A DNA stretch of 64,000 bases from Glandiceps talaboti. Taxonomy: Eukaryota > Hemichordata > Enteropneusta > Spengelidae. Below the pieces are notes generated by a model. The model was not told the DNA's origin and ran no database searches. It saw only the letters and a list, made by a program, of their open reading frames with translations. The position numbers were made by a program, and so were the translations under genes. The stretch is taken from the NCBI RefSeq assembly GCF_964340395.1, contig NC_135553.1:27957949-28021948 (forward strand). Direction: 5' to 3'. Shown piece after piece: positions 25,814-36,351 of this stretch (positions are counted from its first letter, which is position 1; every line of letters starts with the position of its first letter).

Positions 25814-26160
25814 ATTGAATTGATTGAATGATTGATTAATTGATTGATTGATTGATTAATTGATAGATTGATAGATTGATTGATTAATTGATAGATTGAT
25901 TGACTAATTGATAGATTAATTGATAGATTGATTGACTAATTGATAGATTGATTGATTAATTGATTGAATGATTGACTAATTGATAGATTGATTGATTAAT
26001 TGATAGATTGATGATCATACATTGATTGAATGATTATTTTATTGATTTATTTCATTGATTCGTTGATTAACCAAAACATACCTTTGTAATTAATTAATCC
26101 ATTAGTTTACCTAAATTTATTCATTACTTGTTCATTCATTCATTCATTCATTTGATTGTT
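25814..26160. repeat. ATTGATTG-type tetranucleotide tract
   Basis: Imperfect (TTGA)n with taattgatagattgattgat higher-order pattern to about 26040, then attgattt variants and a short (ATTC)n run at 26128-26152. It ends immediately before the acceptor of exon 11. Confidence 0.9.
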
Positions 26161-26165
26161 TTCAG

Positions 26166-26288
26166 TGTTGGATCCATGCCAACCAAACCGTTGTCTGAAT
26201 GGAGGTCAATGTAATGCAATCCCAGGATCATGTACCGACTTCACCTGTCAGTGCAACGGCTGTTTTGAGGGAGATTTCTGTGAAACAC
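26166..26288 (+). CDS. EGF exon 11 (L class)
   Basis: Module LDPCQPNRC, CLNGGQC, NAIPGSC, TDFTCQC, NGC, FEGDFC, ET. Glu replaces Thr after C7-Phe. The donor is GTAAGA, a departure at position +6. It ends in C and joins CA of exon 12 to give Pro. It is the L partner of exon 10. Confidence 0.92.
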
Positions 26289-26633
26289 GTAAGAAAATGG
26301 GCTTGTCATAATTGATAAAAAAAATTATAACATAAGACAATGTGACACAACACGTCATGACATGAAACGAAACAACACGACGCTACACAACGCAACACAG
26401 TGTGACACCACACAATACATCAACAACACAACACAACACAACACAACACAGTGTGACACAACACAACAGAATACAAAACAATACAACATAACAACACAAC
26501 ACAACATAACACAATGCAAGACAAGACAACACATGTTTGAAGTACCTTAACGGATATTGATTGGTGATGAGAGTACTTTAATAGGGTTAAGACATTAGTA
26601 TTGTCACAGTCTGTCAGGTTCTAGCAAACGGGA
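26289..26633. repeat. Degenerate ACAAC-type pentanucleotide tract
   Basis: From about 26340 to 26530 the intron is an imperfect run of acaac/acaca/gtgac 5-mers. The remainder to 26633 is unique. Confidence 0.75.
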
Positions 26634-26980
26634 CACTTGAATGCAATCCATTGTAGCAAACAGGACACTTGAATGCAATCCATTCTAGTAAACGGGACAC
26701 TTGAATGCAATCCATTGTAGCAATCTGGACATTTGAATGCAATCCATTGTAGCAAACAGGACACTTGAAAGTTGAATGCAATCCATTGTAGCAATCAGGA
26801 CACTTGAATGCAATCCATTGTAGCAATCAGGACACTTGAATGCAATCCATTGTAGCAAACAGGACACTTGAATGCAATCCATTGTAGCAAACAGGACACT
26901 TGAATGCAATCCATTGTAGCAATCAGGACACTTGAATGCAATCCATTGTAGCAAACAGGACACTTGAATGCAATCCATTG
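26634..26980. repeat. 32-bp minisatellite, about 11 copies
   Basis: The unit reads ggacacttgaatgcaatcca then ttgtagcaaaca, with aaaca/atcag/acggg variants. One copy has an extra aagttgaa near 26768. Minus-strand frames (MDCIQVSCLLQW type) are artefacts. Confidence 0.92.
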
Positions 26981-27035
26981 TAATATTGCTGCACTATATG
27001 CCCTTTAATGTTATACTGTTTTTGTTTATTGACAG

Positions 27036-27152
27036 CACAACAACCATGTCAACCAAATCCATGTCAGAATAATGGAAACTGTATCCAATTGTCATGTACA
27101 ACATTTAACTGTCAGTGTCAGAACTGCTTTGTTGGAGATAACTGTGAAACAA
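27036..27152 (+). CDS. EGF exon 12 (S class)
   Basis: Short module QQPCQPNPC, CQNNGNC, IQLSC, TTFNCQC, QNC, FVGDNC, ET. It lacks the usual [ID]-[DN] before C1 (QQPC). Val replaces Thr after C7-Phe. Acceptor ttgacag. It ends in A and joins GA of exon 13 as AGA. Confidence 0.9.
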
Positions 27153-27840
27153 GTAAGTACTGTCAACTTTTACTCTCAGTCATTGTTTTGTTTTAAGTTT
27201 TATAAACCACTGGAAATCCGAATGTTTGAATTTGCAAAATATAGTCAACTCCAAAACACGGTTGTCTCACATTCAGATTTTGATAACCAACAGAATTGTC
27301 ACTGTTGTCTTTCTGAATGCCAATTTTCATCAGATGTGAATTTTTTTGTTGTCAACGGAGATTGCAATTTTATAATTTTTTCCACAGACTTCCTTGGAAA
27401 ACATGTAGGCTTTTTGCAAGGAAAGTATGCTAAGGAAAATATAAAATTATGGACCTGTTATATCTGCATGAACAATTGAATAGGCGTAAAAAAAAGAAAT
27501 TTACCGGTTATAATTTTTGTACAGACTGACAAACTCCATGCCAGTGATAACTTAAAGTTGAAAGTCCTTTATCCAAAGCATGTGTTTGATTTAGTTGTTG
27601 GTACATTTTTATTCAAAATTTTATATTTTTCTTTCAGTACTTTTATTACATACATGTATTACTCAAACTTAATAATTGTTGATTTTGAAATGTTTTAAAA
27701 TATAACTTGTAGAGAAAGTTAATAGATAGGAAAATTGAAGATGCATAATACCCAGTATTTTAATGTATAGGAAATGATGTAATAACAGAAATGAAAAAAA
27801 ACACTAATGATGTACATAAAATGTTTTTCATTGACACCAG
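27153..27840. other. Intron 12
   Basis: Unique AT-rich sequence of 688 bp without a large tandem repeat. No gene is seen. Confidence 0.5.
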
Positions 27841-27963
27841 GATTGGACCAGTGTTCACCAAATCCATGTCAAAATGGTGGTTTTTGTCAACCCACTCCAG
27901 GTTCATGTACGCTGTATTCATGTTTCTGTCTGACCTGCTATACTGGTGATAACTGTGAATCAG
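27841..27963 (+). CDS. EGF exon 13 (L class)
   Basis: Module LDQCSPNPC, CQNGGFC, QPTPGSC, TLYSCFC, LTC, YTGDNC, ES. The acceptor is acaccag with a weak pyrimidine tract and the donor is GTGTGT, so both ends are weaker than average. It ends in G; exon 14 starts with AA, giving GAA. T at this place would have produced a stop. Confidence 0.88.
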
Positions 27964-28140
27964 GTGTGTTATGTTTTTATTCAACTGATTGCAAACAGCC
28001 TATAAAAGTATATCTTCACTTTAATGTACATTGTATGTCAGTGCTCAGAAAGACGAAACTTAAAGATAGTTTAGTTTTGCCACCAGGAGTTTTTAAAGTA
28101 GCTTTTATGCCCTAGTCCACTTATCAAAGACAAAAAATTG

Positions 28141-28605
28141 ATGTTTAGTTTGACAATCACTAGTGCCATTTTAGTTTGACTATCACTAGTGCTGTTTTAG
28201 TTTGACTATCACTAGTGCTGTTTTAGTTTGACTATCACTAGTGCTGTTTTAGTTTGACAATCACTAGTGCTGTTTTAGTTTGACAATCACTAGTGCTGTT
28301 TTAATTTGACAATCACTAGTGCTGTTTTAATTTGACTATCACTAGTGCTGTTTTAGTTTGACAATCACTAGTGCTGTTTTAGTTTGACAATCACTAGTGC
28401 TGTTTTAGTTTGACAATCACTAGTGCTGTTTTAGTTTGACAATCACTAGTGCTGTTTTAGTTTGACAATCACTAGTGCTGTTTTAATTTGACTATCACTA
28501 GTGCTGTTTTAGTTTGACAATCACTAGTGCTGTTTTAGTTTGACAATCACTAGTGCTGTTTTAGTTTGACAATCACTAGTGCCATTTTAGTTTGACCATT
28601 ATGAG
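28141..28605. repeat. 26-bp minisatellite, about 17 copies
   Basis: Unit gttttagtttgacaatcact + agtgct, with an actatcact variant and gccatttt at both array ends. The stretch between exon 13 and the array is unique. Confidence 0.93.
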
Positions 28606-28751
28606 AGCTGTTTAAAGTTATTTTTGTAATTTTTTGACCATATGCTTTTGCAATATCAGTTGAATGTTGAGGCAAATGCAATATTCAATATTCTCTCTCA
28701 TTAGTTTTTTTGGATCACTTTCATGTTATATTTGTACTTTTTATTTTCCAG

Positions 28752-28874
28752 AAATTGATCAGTGTGTTCCCAATCCATGTATGAATGGTGGTGTCTGTTC
28801 CAAAGTGCCTGGTTCTTGTTTTGTATACAATTGTGAATGTCCAGGCTGTTACATAGGCACGACTTGCCAAACAT
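28752..28874 (+). CDS. EGF exon 14 (L class)
   Basis: Module IDQCVPNPC, CMNGGVC, SKVPGSC, FVYNCEC, PGC, YIGTTC, QT. Phe instead of Thr follows C4. Acceptor ttttccag, donor GTAAGT. It ends in T and joins TA of exon 15 to give Leu. Confidence 0.92.
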
Positions 28875-29017
28875 GTAAGTAGACTGACATTATAGTGTTA
28901 CTTCTTAAGTATCTATATTAAACATGCTAAAGTCTTAGTTACCAAATTTTTGATTTTGGGCAAAAATAGTGCTAGGGGTCGCAGGTGGTGCTACTTTGGT
29001 GCTACATTTTGTCAGTA

Positions 29018-29456
29018 TTGTCATGGGTATACTGCAGTGGGTTATTGTCATGGGTGTACTGCAGTGGGTTATTGTCATGGGTGTACTACAGTGGGTTATT
29101 GTCATGGATGTACTACAGTGGGTTATTGTCATGGGTGTACAGCAGTGGGTTATTGTCATGGGTGTACTGCAGTGGGTTATTGTCATGGGTGTACAGCAGT
29201 GGGTTACTGTCATGGGTGTACTGCAGTGGGTTATTGTCATGGGTGTACTACAGTGGGTTATTGTCATGGGTGTACTGCAGTGGGTTATTGTCATGAGTGT
29301 ACTGTAGTGGGTTATTGTCATGGGTGTACTACAGTGGGTTATTGTCATGGGTGTACTGCAATAGGTTATTGTCATGGGTGTACTGCAGTGGGTTATTGTC
29401 ATGGGTGTACTACAGTGGGTTATTGTCATGGGTGTACTACAGTGGGTTATTGTCAT
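29018..29456. repeat. 27-bp minisatellite, about 16 copies
   Basis: Unit gggttattgtcatgggtgta + ctgcagt, with actacagt and acagcagt variants. All three plus frames remain open (for example YCHGCTAVG repeats), which is an artefact of a 27-bp unit without stops. Confidence 0.93.
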
Positions 29457-29469
29457 GTGTCCTGGAAGA

Positions 29470-29830
29470 GACTACATGTAGTCTAGCTAATAGACTGGGT
29501 TTTAAATCTTCTGAAAGGTGCAATTATAACGATAGCCTGAATGACCCTCACCTTGAGCTTGATTGCACCTTTCAGAAGAAAGCCAGAGGTCTATCAGCTA
29601 GGGCTAAAGCTCTCACTTGCGACCTTTGGTCACCTTCACATTGAGCAGAATAGCCCGAGGTGGTCTAGCAGCAAGACTAGGAAGAGACTGGCAAAATGAC
29701 CTTGAGAGAAACAGCCGGGTCTTGATGCCAGCTGGTTTAAATTCGACTTCCTTTGCTGTAAACACACTCAGTGTAATGGTTTCCTTCAACCTGTGTTATC
29801 CAAGGTTTTGACATTGTTTACATCACACTG
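29470..29830. mobile_element. Possible SINE-like or foldback repeat
   Basis: Inverted segments cttctgaaaggtgcaat (29509) and attgcacctttcagaag (29562) form a hairpin, flanked by tctagctaatagactgg and agaggtctatcagctaggg. Further right, TGGTCTAGCAG (29661) fits a pol III A box and GGTTTAAATTC (29734) partly fits a B box, though the spacing is longer than in most tRNAs. SINE identity is tentative. Confidence 0.3.
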
Positions 29831-29917
29831 AAAACATCTCACACAGCATGTTGTAAAATGGAATTGTGTGATTGAATATACATGTAGAACCTTGATGATA
29901 CAATGATCTTTTCGCAG

Positions 29918-30040
29918 TACAAGATCCATGTCAGCCAAACCGATGTGTCAATGGTGGCACATGTAGACCAGTAGGAACTTCCTGTACAGAGAGTACTTGT
30001 ACTTGTCCTACATGTTACACTGGAAGCAGTTGCGAAAGAT
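29918..30040 (+). CDS. EGF exon 15 (L class)
   Basis: Module QDPCQPNRC, CVNGGTC, RPVGTSC, TESTCTC, PTC, YTGSSC, ER. The aromatic normally two residues before C5 is Ser (TESTC), one of three L or S modules lacking it. It has the O-fucose consensus CVNGGTC. Acceptor ttcgcag. It ends in T and joins TT of exon 16 to give Phe. Confidence 0.9.
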
Positions 30041-30069
30041 GTAAGTACATGTACTTGTGATTTGATTTG

Positions 30070-30215
<146 letters not shown>

Positions 30216-30449
30216 TGGGTGTCTGTCTGTATGTGTTCATGCGTACATGTGTGTATATATGTAAGTATGTGTGTCATTTCTGTCTGTCTCCGTTTCTGCC
30301 AGTCTGTCTGTCTGTCTGTCTGTCTGTTGTATGTCTGTGTGTATTACATTCCTACTTTCTCTATCAATGAACACATAATGACATCAGGAATGCTTATAAA
30401 AATAAGAGATATTTGTTCATTCAGCAAAATTTTCTTTATGTCTGAATAG

Positions 30450-30572
30450 TTATCAATCCTTGTGATACCAATCCATGTCAAAATGGTGGCTATTGTCAGC
30501 AACAACAAGGATCGTGTACAGAGTATACTTGTTCCTGTACTGGATGTTTCAGTGGTGATAATTGTGAAACTT
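30450..30572 (+). CDS. EGF exon 16 (L class)
   Basis: Module INPCDTNPC, CQNGGYC, QQQQGSC, TEYTCSC, TGC, FSGDNC, ET. The acceptor is tctgaatag. It ends in T and joins TG of exon 17 to give Leu. It precedes the largest intron in the window (30573-41370, 10.8 kb). Confidence 0.9.
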
Positions 30573-31295
30573 GTAAGTTTATTTTGATTACAGTAAAACT
30601 GTTCAATTATATTTCAAAGTTTATATTTAAATACAAACATGACAAACCTCAAAAGATAATGCTTTCAAAGTTCACGTTTTATCAATGTTCTAGCCAGGCT
30701 GCTGATTTGCAAAATTCTTGTATCATTCCAAAGTATAGCAGTGCACAAGTTGTTTGTATGTATGTATGTATGTGTGTGTGTGCGTGCGCGTGCGCGTGTG
30801 CGTGTGTGTGTGCGTGTGCTTGTGTGAATGACTTAAAGGTGATTCAAAATACTCACATTCACTATTATTGCTAGACGACATGTTTGTGAAATGTCAGTCA
30901 CACCCGTTGGATTTACTTCAAGAGTTTTCGGGTATTTCTGGTCCCAGCTAGACCATACAGAGACTACTTTTAGCATTCAGGCTATGAAGAGCATAGTCAA
31001 CATGTGACTAGACATCAGTAAACAAATCAAAGCACTGAAAGTACTGCTGGGTATCGCGTAATGAAATGTTGAAATTAATTGCCAAGTCTGTATGTGTGTC
31101 ATTCACTCATACTTTGTGCTTACAACAGTAGTGTTGAAAAATTACACCAGTTTTATTCCAAAAGTTTAATTTAAAAAAAACCAACACTTTTACAAATCGA
31201 GGGAAAATCTCATTTGCTTGCAAGAAAGTCACTTTTTACTGTAAGCTTGTAAGGACTGAGATACGTACTAATAGGTAATTTATTCTATTCATAGC
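30573..31295. other. Intron 16, proximal part
   Basis: Mostly unique. It has a short tatgtatg(tg)n(cg) tract at 30757-30830 followed by gaatgacttaaagg..., a fragment like the head of the 9565-10230 repeat. No gene is seen. Confidence 0.5.
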
Positions 31296-34200
31296 AAAAT
31301 GTTCATGATGACTACCTAGTAGACTGAAATTTACCATGTACTGTTTATGATGATTACCTAGTAGACTGAAATTGACCATGTACTGTTCATGATGACTATC
31401 TAGTAGACTGAAATTTACCATGTACTGTTTATGATGATTACCTAGTAGACTGAAATTTACTCTGTACTGTTTATGATGACTACCTAGTAGACTGAAATTG
31501 ACCATGTACTGTTCATGATGACTACCTAGTAGACTGAAATTTACCCTGTACTGTTTATGATGACTACCTAGTAGACTGAAATTTACCCTGTACTGTTTAT
31601 GATGACTACCTAGTAGACTGAAATTTACCCTGTACTGTTTATGATGATTACCTAGTAGACTGAAATTTACCCTGTACTGTTTATGATGACTACCTAGTAG
31701 ACTGAAATTTACCATGTACTGTTTATGATGACTACCTAGTAGACTGAAATTTACCCTGTACTGTTTATGATGACTACCTAGTAGACTGAAATTTACCCTT
31801 TACTGTTTATGATGACTACCTAGTAGACTGAAATTTACCCTGTACTGTTTATGATGATTACCTAGTAGACTGAAATTTACCATGTACTGTTCATGATGAT
31901 TACCTAGTAGACTGAAATTTACCATGTACTGTTTATGATGACTACCTAGTAGACTGAAATTGACCATGTACTGTTTATGATGACTACCTAGTAGACTGAA
32001 ATTTACCATGTACTGTTTATGATGACTACCTAGTAGACTGAAATTTACCATGTACTGTTCATGATGACTACCTAGTAGACTGAAATTTACCATGTACTGT
32101 TTATGATGACTACCTAGTAGACTGAAATTGTCCATGTACTGTTTATGATGACTACCTAGTAGACTGAAATTTACCCTGTACTGTTTATGATGACTACCTA
32201 GTAGACTGAAATTTACCCTGTACTGTTTATGATGACTACCTAGTAGACTGAAATTTACCCTGTACTGTTTATGATGATTACCTAGTAGACTGAAATTTAC
32301 CATGTACTGTTTATGATGATTATCTAGTAGACTGAAATTGACCCTGTACTGTTTATGATGATTACCTAGTAGACTGAAATTGACCCTGTACTGTTTATGA
32401 TGACTACCTAGTAGACTGAAATTGACCATGTACTGTTTATGATGACTACCTAGTAGACTGAAATTGACCCTGTACTGTTTATGATGACTACCTAGTAGAC
32501 TGAAATTGACCCTGTACTGTTTATGATGACTACCTAGTAGACTGAAATTTACCCTGTACTGTTTATGATGACTACCTAGTAGACTGAAATTGACCATGTA
32601 CTGTTTATGATGACTACCTAGTAGACTGAAATTTACCCTGTACTGTCTATGATGACTACCTAGTAGACTGAAATTTACCCTGTACTGTTTATGATGATTA
32701 CCTAGTAGACTGAAATTTACCCTGTACTGTTTATGATGACTACCTAGTAGACTGAAATTTACCCTGTACTGTTTATGATGACTACCTAGTAGACTGAAAT
32801 TTACCCTGTACTGTTTATGATGACTACCTAGTAGACTGAAATTGACCATGTACTGTTTATGATGATTATCTAGTAGACTGAAATTTACAATTTACTGTTT
32901 ATGATGACTACCTAGTAGACTGAAATTGACCATGTACTGTTCATGATGATTACCTAGCAGACTGAAATTGACCCTGTACTGTTTATGATGACTACCTAGT
33001 AGACTGAAATTTACCCTGTACTGTTTATGATGATTACCTAGTAGACTGAAATATACCATGTACTGTTTATGATGACTACCTAGTAGACTGAAATTTACCC
33101 TGTACTGTTTATGATGATTACCTAGTAGACTGAAATTGACCCTGTACTGTTTATGAAGACTACCTAGTAGACTGAAATTGACCATGTACTGTTTATGATG
33201 ACTACCTAGTAGACTGAAATTGACCATGTACTGTTCATGATGATTACCTAGTAGACTGAAATTTACCCTGTACTGTTTATGATGATTACCTAGTAGACTG
33301 AAATTTACCATGTACTGTTTATGATGACTACCTAGTAGACTGAAATTTACCCTGTACTGTTTATGACTACCTAGTAGACTGAAATTGACCCTGTACTGTT
33401 TATGATGATTACCTAGTAGACTGAAATTGACCCTGTACTGTTTATGATGATTACCTAGTAGACTGAAATTTACCCTGTACTGTTTATGATGATTACCTAG
33501 TAGACTGAAATTTACCATGTACTGTTTATGATGACTACCTAGTAGACTGAAATTTACCCTGTACTGTTTATGACTACCTAGTAGACTGAAATTGACCCTG
33601 TACTGTTTATGATGATTACCTAGTAGACTGAAATTGACCATGTACTGTTCATGATGATTACCTAGTAGACTGAAATTTACCCTGTACTGTTTATGATGAT
33701 TACCTAGTAGACTGAAATTTACCATGTACTGTTTATGATGACTACCTAGTAGACTGAAATTTACCCTGTACTGTTTATGATGATTACCTAGTAGACTGAA
33801 ATTGACCCTGTACTGTTTATGATGACTACCTAGTAGACTGAAATTGACCATGTACTGTTTATGATGACTACCTAGTAGACTGAAATTTACCATGTACTGT
33901 TTATGATGACTACCTAGTAGACTGAAATTTACCCTGTACTGTTTATGATGATTACCTAGTAGACTGACATTTACCCTGTACTGTTCATGATGACTACCTA
34001 GTAGACTGAAATTTACCCTGTACTGTTTATGAAGACTACCTAGTAGACTGAAATTGACCATGTACTGTTTATGATGACTACCTAGTAGACTGAAATTGAC
34101 CATGTACTGTTTATGATGACTACCTAGTAGACTGACATTTACCCTGTACTGTTTATGATGATTACCTAGTAGACTGAAATTGACCATGTACTGTTTATGA

Positions 34201-35030
34201 TGACTACCTAGTAGACTGAAATTTACTCTGTACTGTTTATGATGACTACCTAGTAGACTGAAATTTACCATGTACTGTTTATGATGACTACCTAGTAGAC
34301 TGAAATTTACCATGTACTGTTTATGATGACTACCTAGTAGACTGAAATTTACCATGTACTGTTTATGATGACTACCTAGTAGACTGAAATTTACCCTGTA
34401 CTGTTTATGATGACTACCTAGTAGACTGAAATTTACCATGTACTGTTTATGACGACTACCTAGTAGACTGAAATATACCATGTACTGTTTATGACGACTA
34501 CCTAGTAGACTGAAATTTACCATGTACTGTTTATGATGACTACCTAGTAGACTGAAATTTACCCTGTACTGTTTATGATGATTACCTAGTAGACTGAAAT
34601 TGACTCTGTACTGTTTATGATGATTACCTAGTAGACTGAAATTTACCCTGTACTGTTTATGATGACTACCTAGTAGACTGAAATTTACCATGTACTGTTT
34701 ATGATGATTACCTAGTAGACTGAAATTTACCCTGTACTGTTTATGATGATTATCTAGTAGACTGAAATTTACCCTGTACTGTTTATGATGATTACCTAGT
34801 AGACTGAAATTTACCATGTACTGTTTATGATGATTACCTAGTAGACTGAAATTTACCCTGTACTGTTTATGATGACTACCTAGTAGACTGAAATTTACCC
34901 TGTACTGTTTATGATGACTACCTAGTAGACTGAAATTGACCATGTACTGTTTATGATGACTACCTAGTAGACTGAAATTTACCATGTACTGTTTATGATG
35001 ACTACCTAGTAGACTGAAATTTACCCTGTA
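31296..35030. repeat. 42-bp minisatellite, about 89 copies, 3.7 kb
   Basis: The unit contains atgatgactacctagtagac, tgaaatttaccctgtactgt and tt. Sites gactac/gattac, ttta/ttga, ccctg/ccatg and ttta/ttca vary almost independently. Two 39-bp units (tttatgactac) lie near 33360 and 33567. On the minus strand the unit is 14 codons (MVNFSLLGSHHKQY), open for up to 697 codons and broken only where a variant creates TAA. Its position inside an intron argues against coding. Confidence 0.95.
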
Positions 35031-35913
35031 CTATGTATTATTGCCTCTAAAATACTAATTGTCATTGCCAAAAATCATGTTGGATAGTAAAAATGTATAC
35101 ATTAGTCATTATGCACACCCATACAGTACATCACAATTATTAACACTAAACTCAAGAGACCATTCTGGCAAACTGCAGGTACATCATCACCAAAGGAAAG
35201 AGTTCGTCTTCCAGAAATGACTGAAACACAAATGCAAAAATATATAATTTAATATCTAATTCACTAATATAACATGAGGAACACAATTTTTTGAGATATT
35301 TTATTACACTCTACACATTGCAGGCCTGTTTGTCACTCTAGACATTTTCATTAGAAGAATTTTGTAACGAATCATGGTATCAGAAGTATATAGTTTAGGA
35401 AACAAACAAATCAGATATCGCAATGTGTTCATGATATTCTACATGATTGGACAATATTGATGTTAGCATGCAATCAAGGTCGTGACCCCAACACATTGTT
35501 ATGAGCGAAAGCCTGCAACTAGATATGAGTCACATTTGTTCTGATGTCTGTTTGTTTTGAAGTTAGAGACATTATTTCTGTATGACTTTAAGAATTCTGC
35601 AATATAACTACATTTGTAATTGATAATTATGGATTATATGGATAAATTCAACCTAAGTGTGCATGGTCTCTGAGTCCATACATACACTAGTTCAGCTTTG
35701 ATCGTGGAACGGTCGTAACTACCAGGGGTAGTCACTACACGAGAAACAAAACTACATGTACTACATTGGCAACACTACCCAATTACCGATAATTAAAGAC
35801 TCCTAATAGACACCTGTACACCATGATCAAAAATACACAATAATTTGAGTCCCCAACAAGTTGATGAGGCCTGCTTCTGTTCAGTCAGAATGCGAGTTTT
35901 ACGTAGGTTGCAG
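35031..35913. other. Intron 16, unique segment
   Basis: About 880 bp of AT-rich sequence between two arrays. No gene or repeat is recognised. Confidence 0.4.
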
Positions 35914-36351
35914 ACTCGGGCTCAGTAAATCTAGAGTGTTGCACCCTAGACATCCCTGACTGAAAGTAATAGATGTAAACACTCGGGCTCAGTAAATCTA
36001 GAGTGTTGCACCCTAGACATCCCTGACTGAAAGTAATAGATGTAAACACTCTGGCTCAGTAAATCTAGAGTGTTGAACCCTAGACATCCCTGACTGAAAG
36101 TAATAGATGTAAACACTCTGGCTCAGTAAATCTAGAGTGTTGAACCCTAGACATCCCTGACTGAAAGTAATAGATGTAAACACTCTGGCTCAGTAAATCT
36201 AGAGTGTTGAACCCTAGACATCCCTGACTGAAAGTAATAGATGTAAACACTCTGGCTCAGTAAATCTAGAGTGTTGAACCCTAGACATCCCTGACTGAAA
36301 GGAATAGTTGTAAACACTCGGGCTCAGTAAATCTAGAGTGTTGAACCCTAG
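35914..36351. repeat. 67-bp minisatellite, left part
   Basis: The unit contains actctggctcagtaaatcta, gagtgttgaaccctagacat, ccctgactgaaagtaataga and tgtaaac, about 6.5 copies. The array is broken at accctag by a large insertion and resumes at 39035. Confidence 0.93.

Noticed and set aside
29661-29745. tRNA gene
   Set aside because: A-box and partial B-box are present, but spacing is too long and no cloverleaf can be drawn by eye.
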